Shown here in pieces: positions 58,046-64,000 of a DNA stretch of 64,000 nt. The position numbers and the translations under genes are program-made. Below the pieces are notes generated by a model. The model was given only the letters and a program-made list of their open reading frames with translations. It made no database searches and had not been told where the DNA came from. Origin of the DNA: Isoetes taiwanensis (lineage: Eukaryota; Streptophyta; Lycopodiopsida; Isoetales; Isoetaceae); contig JAJEKV010000217.1 in NCBI GenBank assembly GCA_021234155.1, positions 798,065-862,064 on the forward strand, given 5' to 3'. Each line of letters starts with the position of its first letter. Position 1 is the stretch's first letter.

Positions 58046-58234
58046 ATTTGGAAATGCAATAGAAGCACACGTGTCAACCCCACGTCTGTCCTCAGCCCAG
58101 AAATATTAATTTTCTAATTTTTGAGAACAGAAATATATCTGGCTTATATAGGTAGTGACAAGGCTACTAAGGTAGACTTGTATGGTGATGTGGCCTAAAA
58201 TATATGTGTTTATATCATATTTTTTAAAAGAACA

Positions 58235-58645
58235 GGGCAATTTACTAGTACAAGATCTTAGTGGCTCTACAAAAAAGTTCAACAAGAACTCAATTTCACT
58301 TTCCAAATTTGCAAGAGACGCAAACGTTTTGATGTCTTCACATTGTATACATCCCTCACATTTCGACACATATCCATCTATATAGACCACAAATGTTGCT
58401 CATTATCCAAAAGAACACTCTTATGTATACATCCCTCACATTCTAACAACATATCCATCTATGTAGACTACAAACGTTGCTCATTTTCCAAAAGAACATT
58501 CTTGCTGATTTTGAATACTGCCTTCTTAAGGTTTTCACGAACACAAGCAAGTACTGCTACTCCATATACAATGCTCTTTGCAATTCTATGCTCCGTTCGC
58601 CTTTCCATCATCTTCAGCAAATGTGACCAACCATGCCACTACGCA
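58235..58645 (+). repeat. dispersed repeat, copy of 45330-45780
   Basis: Same ordered phrases, including aaaaaagttcaacaagaact and two CATATCCATCTATRTAGAC phrases spaced about 80 bp. Confidence 0.8.
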
Positions 58646-58694
58646 CTATTTTGACTTTGATTGTTTGAATCGTACAACTGTGCAGGGCCACCTC

Positions 58695-60395
58695 AACATC
58701 TTTGCTTATTCCAATAATTGTGATCGCTAGTGCATGGATTCACTTCTTCTCACTACACATTCCGCAACATACAAATTCGAAATACATTCATTTACCTTCC
58801 TCATATGTCTACAACCCTTGTTTTTCTCCCACTAGCCCAAATTGACCCCCCCAACCCCGCTTTTTCTTGGGTTTCATCAAATTTTTAGATAACAAGCCTG
58901 GAGCCTGCCTTACTGCTAGTTCCATCAGATTTTTAGATAATAAGCCTAGATGAGATTTTTAGATAACAAAATTAACGGCGTAGATAGATGATTCTTTTTT
59001 AGTAGCAAGTTGAAGCTAGCTTCTACATTTTTATTTCATGCCACATCGAGACGGAACCGTTATGGTCTTTCCATCATAAATTCTAATAATTGAATTGCAT
59101 AATAAACTTCATTATGTAAAATGGGAGAAATGTATACAGGAATATCCTGCCTTATTATAGGACTTGTATATGATAAGGCAAAAGTGTCGAGAGATGGGTT
59201 GCACACGTATGAATTTAGCACGATCTGCATTTCCCAAACCTCAGTGTTGCTAGTTTTCAGTTAAGTTGTACTCTGACAATATTGCCAAGTGTTTTAGTTG
59301 TGCTCTCAACAATTTATGGCTTGGTTTTTTTGTTAAAATGCCACTAATAACTTTTTGAGTTGAGATGACCAGCAATATAGGTTTATGGTATTGCAAGTGG
59401 CAAGGATCCAAAGCCCTGTAATGTCTGACCTGTTAAAATTCATCTTCCCTGTTCTGCATGTTGCAGGCTTTTACATTTTTCTACAACCTATTGGGTCTTA
59501 GTTTACTTGCATCTTTGCTTATTTCAATAATTGTGATCGGTTAAGTCTTTTAGTGCATTCTTTGATGGGGTTCACTTCTTCTCACTACACATTCCACAAC
59601 ATACAAATTCGAAATACATTCATTTACCTTCCTCATATGTCCACAACCCTTCTTTTTCTCCCCCAGCTCCTCCTGTCCCAAGCCTGCCTTACTGCTAGTT
59701 CCATCAAATTTTTAGATAACCAGCCTGGAGCGTGCCATCAGATTTTTAGATAACAAGCCTGGAGCCTGCCTTACTACTAGTTCTATCAAGCCTAGATGAG
59801 ATTTTTAGATAACAAAATTTAACGGCGTAGATAGATGATTTTTCTTTTAGTAGCAAGTTGAAGTTAGCTTCTACTACATCTTTATTTCATACCACACCGA
59901 GATGGAACCGTTATGGTCTTTCCATCATAAATTCTATAATTGAACTGCACAATAAACTTCATTATGTAAGATGGGAGAAATGTATACAGGAATATCCTGC
60001 CTTATTATAGATCTTGTATATGATAAGGCAAAAGTGTCGTCAGAGATGGGTTGCACTCGTGTATGCTAAAAGGGTTGCACACGTATGAATTTAGCACGGC
60101 CTGCATTTCCCAAACCTCAGTGTTGCCTAGTTTTCAGTTAAGTTGTGCTCTGACCATATTGCCAAGTGTTCAATTTAGTTGTGCTCTCAGCAATTTATGG
60201 CTTGGTTTTTCTGTTAAAATGCCACTAGTAACTTTCTGAGATGAGATGACCAGCAATATAGGTTTATGGTATTGCAAGTGGCAAGGATCCAAAACTCTGT
60301 AATGTCTGACCCGTTAAAATTCACCTTCCCTGTTTTGCATGTTGCAGGCTTTTACATTTTTCTACAACCTATTAGGTCTTAGTTTGCTTGCAAAT
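58695..60395. repeat. two-copy tandem duplication of about 0.8 kb
   Basis: 58695-59510 and 59511-60395 share order throughout: catctttgcttatt, ttcacttcttctcactacac, tttttagataacaagcctgg, aatgggagaaatgtatacagg, gagatgggttgcac, ggcttggttttt, ttttacatttttctacaacc. The second half also matches 55400-55620 beside PPR copy B. Confidence 0.85.
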
Positions 60396-60609
60396 CTGCG
60401 TCCTTTATGTTTAAACCTATATGATTGGAATGCTCCAAAGAGCATTGCACTGTGATTGAGGCTGAGGTTGTCAAGGGTATATCTCAGGCGTTAGTGTTCA
60501 AAAGTATTGTATATGCAGCAGAGTTATATGGATCCAATTCTAAAATCCTCTCACTAGCATAGTGCCCTTGTTTCTCATTGTTCTAATTTCTGCATGCACC
60601 ATGAAGCAT

Positions 60610-62557
60610 TATCTAGACAATGGTATTGTCCTGAAAAGGAATTACCTGGATAAAGTCTTCCACATAATCCAGATGTCCTGCATGTCCAAACATATCAATT
60701 AAGCATCCATAATGCTACTGCTGTCGCCACAGCATGATCTCTACTTATTGAAACAATGTAGTTATGACCCTCATTGACCGAGAGAGCATAACTGCATGCA
60801 CAAAGAATCCCAATGAATGTTATCTTATCTGGCTTTACATCCTGCTGCATCAATTGAAAAAGATGTAAAGCCTGCTTGGCATTCCCATGTTGAGCATATG
60901 ATGAGATCATGGAACTCCAGGAAAACAATCCATGCTCCTCCATTTTATCAAACACCCTTCAGGCATCATCTACATGTCCAAACTTGCTATACATGTTTAG
61001 AAGCAGAAGTGCAACCACAGCATCCATGTTTTGTTCATTGATCATGCTGTGGACATGTTTACCTCTGTCTAGAGCTGCCAAAGTAGCACAAACATCAAGA
61101 ATGGTTACAAGAGTAACAACATCTGGTTCGATATCTCTGTCCTCCATCTCTTAGAAGAGAGTAAGAGCACCATCACCGTGCCCATTTTGGTTATATATTC
61201 CTATTATTGTGTCCCATCATGATACATCACGTTGAGGAATCTCATTAAAGATCCTATTGGCCTCATCAATGCTTTCCCCACTTCCCATACATACTGATAA
61301 GAGAATTGCAAACAGCAACATCTAGGACAAAATTTAATTCATTTCCAATTATGCTTGCATGAACTAATCTACCTTCTGCCAGTGTATGAAAATCGTTACA
61401 TGCACTAAGAGCACGATACGTTGTCAGGAAGAATAAGATGTTTGAACATAAAAACTTCAAGAGCCTTCTCGCGATACCCATAATGCTCGTGGGCAGCAAC
61501 TGCTAAATTCCAGGATATTACATCCTCGTGAAGCATATTATCAAACACCAAAATCACATCATTCACATTTGACGTAGAGGTTCATAAGTGCATTCCCTAC
61601 AAAGGTGTCTGCTGCCAAGAGATTAGAAATAGCATGTGAATGCAATAGCTTTCCACCTGCTAATTTGTAGGACTGGAACATCCATTAGAAATACATATAA
61701 AAGTATATTTATCTGGTTTCATTTCTTCCATTTGCATTTGATTAAAAAACTGCAAAGCACTCTTGGCATGTCCACAATTCCCAAATGCTGCAATCATGGA
61801 ATTCCATGCAATAACGTCACATTCTTTAATTCTCTCAAATAAAATATGAGCATCATTCACCATCTCCATATTTCCATACATGTTCCAGTTTTCTTTTAAG
61901 AATGAAAGCATAACTAAGTTTACCCTCTTCTAATGCTAGTATATCTAAAACTGTGATGAATGTAATCTGGTTTGGCTTCACTCCTGTGGCTTGCATTTCT
62001 TTGAAGCAGCGGATACTTTGCTTCTTACACCCATAGTTTGCTCATTGCAGTCCAAGGCACCACATCCTTCTCTTTCATCTGATCAAAGAATTTTTGAGCT
62101 TCCACCAAACTACCATAGTTGTCATACAACTTAAGAAGGGCATTTCCAATGTTTACATGAGGCTTCAATCCACTATTTATAAAATGTGCATGCATACGCT
62201 TACCCTCTGAGAAAGCCTCTGTGCATCAAAGTAAGCATAATTGTGTCTCCTGTACTCTTGTTCAAGACTGGAAACAAGAAGCCCAGAAATGGTATTCAGC
62301 TCGGAAGAGTCCATTTTCAGATTCAGATGAAAATAGTCAGGATAGGCAGGAGAATGTATAACAAAAGATAGTAAGTGGAATGGATTATTGACAGGATAAC
62401 AAGATCAAATTCAGGATTGCTCATCACCACATATGAACCATGACATGCATACCAGGCAAGAAGCTTCATGACATCCACTGGGGTTATGCTGTTGTTCTTG
62501 ATACATAGAATAAGAAATCCAGACACTGAGACCACTGTTCTATGCGAGCAGTTACAA
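60610..62557 (-). pseudogene. PPR gene copy A, the longest copy, decayed
   Basis: Reading 62557 to 60610, PPR blocks are in order but in several frames: KPHVNIGNALLKLYDNYGSL, FLKENWNMYGNMEMVNDAHI, CDVIAWNSMIAAFGNCGHAK, RALSACNDFHTLAEGRLVHA, then EPDVVTLVTILDVCATLAAL, ALLLLNMYSKFGHVDDA, GLFSWSSMISSYAQHGNAK, DKITFIGILCACSYALSVNE. This is a PLS-type PPR protein, once likely organellar. At least five frame changes lie between blocks, and introns are not needed to explain them. It serves as reference for copies B, C and D. Confidence 0.85.
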
Positions 62558-63025
62558 ACTGTTCACTCTTGTATGTAAGCTCCAATTCAAAATAAACTTA
62601 CCACACTTGTGGTCACGTTCCGATTTTGTCTTTCGTGTTCGTGGAAAGCTGGGTGACCAGTTTTGCAAGCTCAATCTGCTCTACCAATTGCATGGTGGTT
62701 ATGCAAATGCTTTTACTGGAAGCAAAGAAGTTGAGCAGATATTTGATGGAAGCAGAAATTCAGAGAGAAATCACGAGCTTAGTTATGCTAAGCGGCAGAA
62801 TGTTTGGCTAAGCGGCAGCCAACTGATTGTTTTTTCGCCAAAAAATCTATGTTCTAAATTTGCATAACCTAAAAATGTCTGAAAGCAATCAGGGGTTTTG
62901 CGATGCCATTTTCATGGAAAATGCGATTCCTAAAAAAGGGTTAAAAAGGTTAGTCTAAAGGGTAATAAAAAGGTTAAAGTTTGCATATATTGGCATTGTG
63001 CGTGCATTTGGGTAAGGGTTTAGAG
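62558..63025. other. upstream region of the kinase gene
   Basis: An 86-codon plus frame at 62607-62867 has no domain. Sequence from 62930 to the kinase ATG is A/T-rich and likely promoter and 5'UTR, with no clear TATA box. Confidence 0.4.
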
Positions 63026-63970
63026 ATGGAGAAGGCTAAGGATCTGAACATTTTGTACTCCAGCAAATTTCCAAAGCTGCTGGAAGACTATGATCTGCTC
63101 AAACGGATCGGCCAAGGTGGGCAAGCTATTGTTTTCAAATGCAAAAGAGTGCAAGACGGAAAGGAATTTGCTTGCAAAACCACCTCCAAGAACACAGATC
63201 ATGTTAGAACAGAGATGGAAATCATGCACAAATTAGCCAGCTGCCCTGGCGTCGTGCATCTAGAAGAGGTGATCAGCGACAATGATTCCTGGCATTTTAT
63301 TATGGAGCTCTGCGAATGCAGCCTGGCAGACAGAATAGGGGAAAAGGGCAATCTCTCAGAGGCAGAATGCGCTCTTCTTATTCAAAATCTGGCGAAGACT
63401 CTACAGAATTTACACGCAAATGGGGTTGTCCATCGTGATCTGAAACCGGCAAATATTCTGATAAGCTTGGGCGGAAAACCCTATGATGTAAAAGTGTCAG
63501 ATTTTGGGATTTCTGCTTGTTTCGGTGATCTAGATACTCTGTATTTTTCTAAAGTTGTGGGAACTCAGAGATATTTGGCACCAGAGCTTGTGGGCGGAAG
63601 ATATTCCAAGGAGATTGATATCTGGGGACTGGGAATTATTCTGTATGAAGCACTTACTGACTGGTATGCATTTTCGGAACTTGAAAGCTCCGACGTTCAA
63701 CGTAGGCTGGCTAATGGGGAGGATCTGACAGTTTCCCATTTAGATTTTCCTCGTGATGTATCATCCGAAGCAAAGGACCTTGTTCTGGCCATGCTGCAGC
63801 CCAATCCAGAAAAAAGAATATCGCTGCAGCAAATTTTATGCCATCCCTGGGTGTTGAAGCATACTTTATCCGAATCAAACCAAATTGCAGAAAAACCAAA
63901 TTGCAGAAAAAACCCATTTGTAGCGCAAAGGCCAAAGCAACAAAGGCGATCTTCAACGACTCCCATCTAA
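63026..63970 (+). CDS. Ser/Thr protein kinase, CDPK/PPCK-like, single exon
   Basis: Transfers phosphate from ATP to Ser/Thr residues of unknown substrate. The protein has 314 residues. Glycine loop GQGGQAIVF (29-37, with Gln for the second loop Gly position), Lys51 in the FACK motif, HRDLKPAN at 136-143 with catalytic Asp138, DFG at 159-161, and APE at 185-187 follow in order. The sequence then runs through DIWGLGIILYEAL to NPEKRISLQQILCHPWVLKH, as in CAMK-group kinases. No EF hands or autoinhibitory domain follow, so the architecture is that of PEP-carboxylase-kinase-like or other short CAMK kinases. The tail (AQRPKQQRRSSTTPI) is basic. The first ATG in frame is at 63026; the frame is open farther upstream without ATG. 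No stops or shifts. Confidence 0.9.
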   Translation: MEKAKDLNILYSSKFPKLLEDYDLLKRIGQGGQAIVFKCKRVQDGKEFACKTTSKNTDHVRTEMEIMHKLASCPGVVHLEEVISDNDSWHFIMELCECSLADRIGEKGNLSEAECALLIQNLAKTLQNLHANGVVHRDLKPANILISLGGKPYDVKVSDFGISACFGDLDTLYFSKVVGTQRYLAPELVGGRYSKEIDIWGLGIILYEALTDWYAFSELESSDVQRRLANGEDLTVSHLDFPRDVSSEAKDLVLAMLQPNPEKRISLQQILCHPWVLKHTLSESNQIAEKPNCRKNPFVAQRPKQQRRSSTTPI

Positions 63971-64000
63971 TGCAACAAAATTTCCTTCGTCAAGAATCGG

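Noticed and set aside
62607-62867. 86-codon frame upstream of the kinase
   Set aside because: No domain; probably chance in the upstream region.

Overview
This window is nuclear DNA from a land plant. Coding sequence is split by GT-AG introns, AT-rich non-coding DNA dominates, and there are pentatricopeptide-repeat (PPR) genes, a plant BTB-TAZ gene and many decayed transposable elements. The DUF7869-like DDE gene belongs to a family I associate mainly with mosses, lycophytes and ferns, so a seed-free plant, perhaps a fern, is my guess; the sequence does not prove it.

Layout. 0-1 kb: 3' end of a PPR gene (+). 1.85-4.6 kb: a complete five-exon BTB/POZ-TAZ gene (-) with its TATA box. 5-8.3 kb: intergenic DNA, small repeats, a SINE-like unit, and an LTR ending at 8300 followed by a tRNA-iMet primer site. 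8.9-10.7 kb: a decayed histone H3-like locus with an H3 tail motif and a clear H3 fold about 1.5 kb apart. 11.6-13.0 kb: part of a METTL-type methyltransferase gene (+). 14.4-15.2 kb: tandem repeats and short hairpin repeats.

16.0-25.6 kb is the most unusual part. Two decayed, divergently transcribed, intron-bearing genes share one upstream region. The leftward gene joins a ParB-like domain to a DNA N6/N4-type (beta-class) methyltransferase fold. The rightward gene has a DUF8039-like domain and a DUF7869-like DDE/RNase H domain. Introns and flanks carry arrays of the palindrome ATGGCGCCAT and nested foldback repeats. I read this as one large mobile element carrying a methyltransferase-like protein, a putative transposase and possible binding or methylation sites.

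26.2-30.3 kb: minisatellites, a CACTA-like end with subterminal repeats, and tRNA-derived SINE-like units. 30.34-41.44 kb: one Ty3/Gypsy retrotransposon with two 578-bp LTRs, a decayed gag-pol, and about 4 kb of extra coding-like sequence between integrase and the 3' LTR. 41.4-62.6 kb: four decayed copies of one PPR gene (-) in segmental duplications, a 413-bp MITE with a 9-bp target duplication, a second LTR of the 8-kb family, an ADNT1-like carrier pseudogene, a catalase fragment, a long foldback element, and one unrecognised intron-bearing gene. 63.03-63.97 kb: an intact single-exon Ser/Thr kinase gene (+).

Only the BTB-TAZ and kinase genes read cleanly from start to stop. The first PPR gene is intact as far as seen but incomplete. 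Nearly all other coding sequence is broken by single-base shifts or stops.
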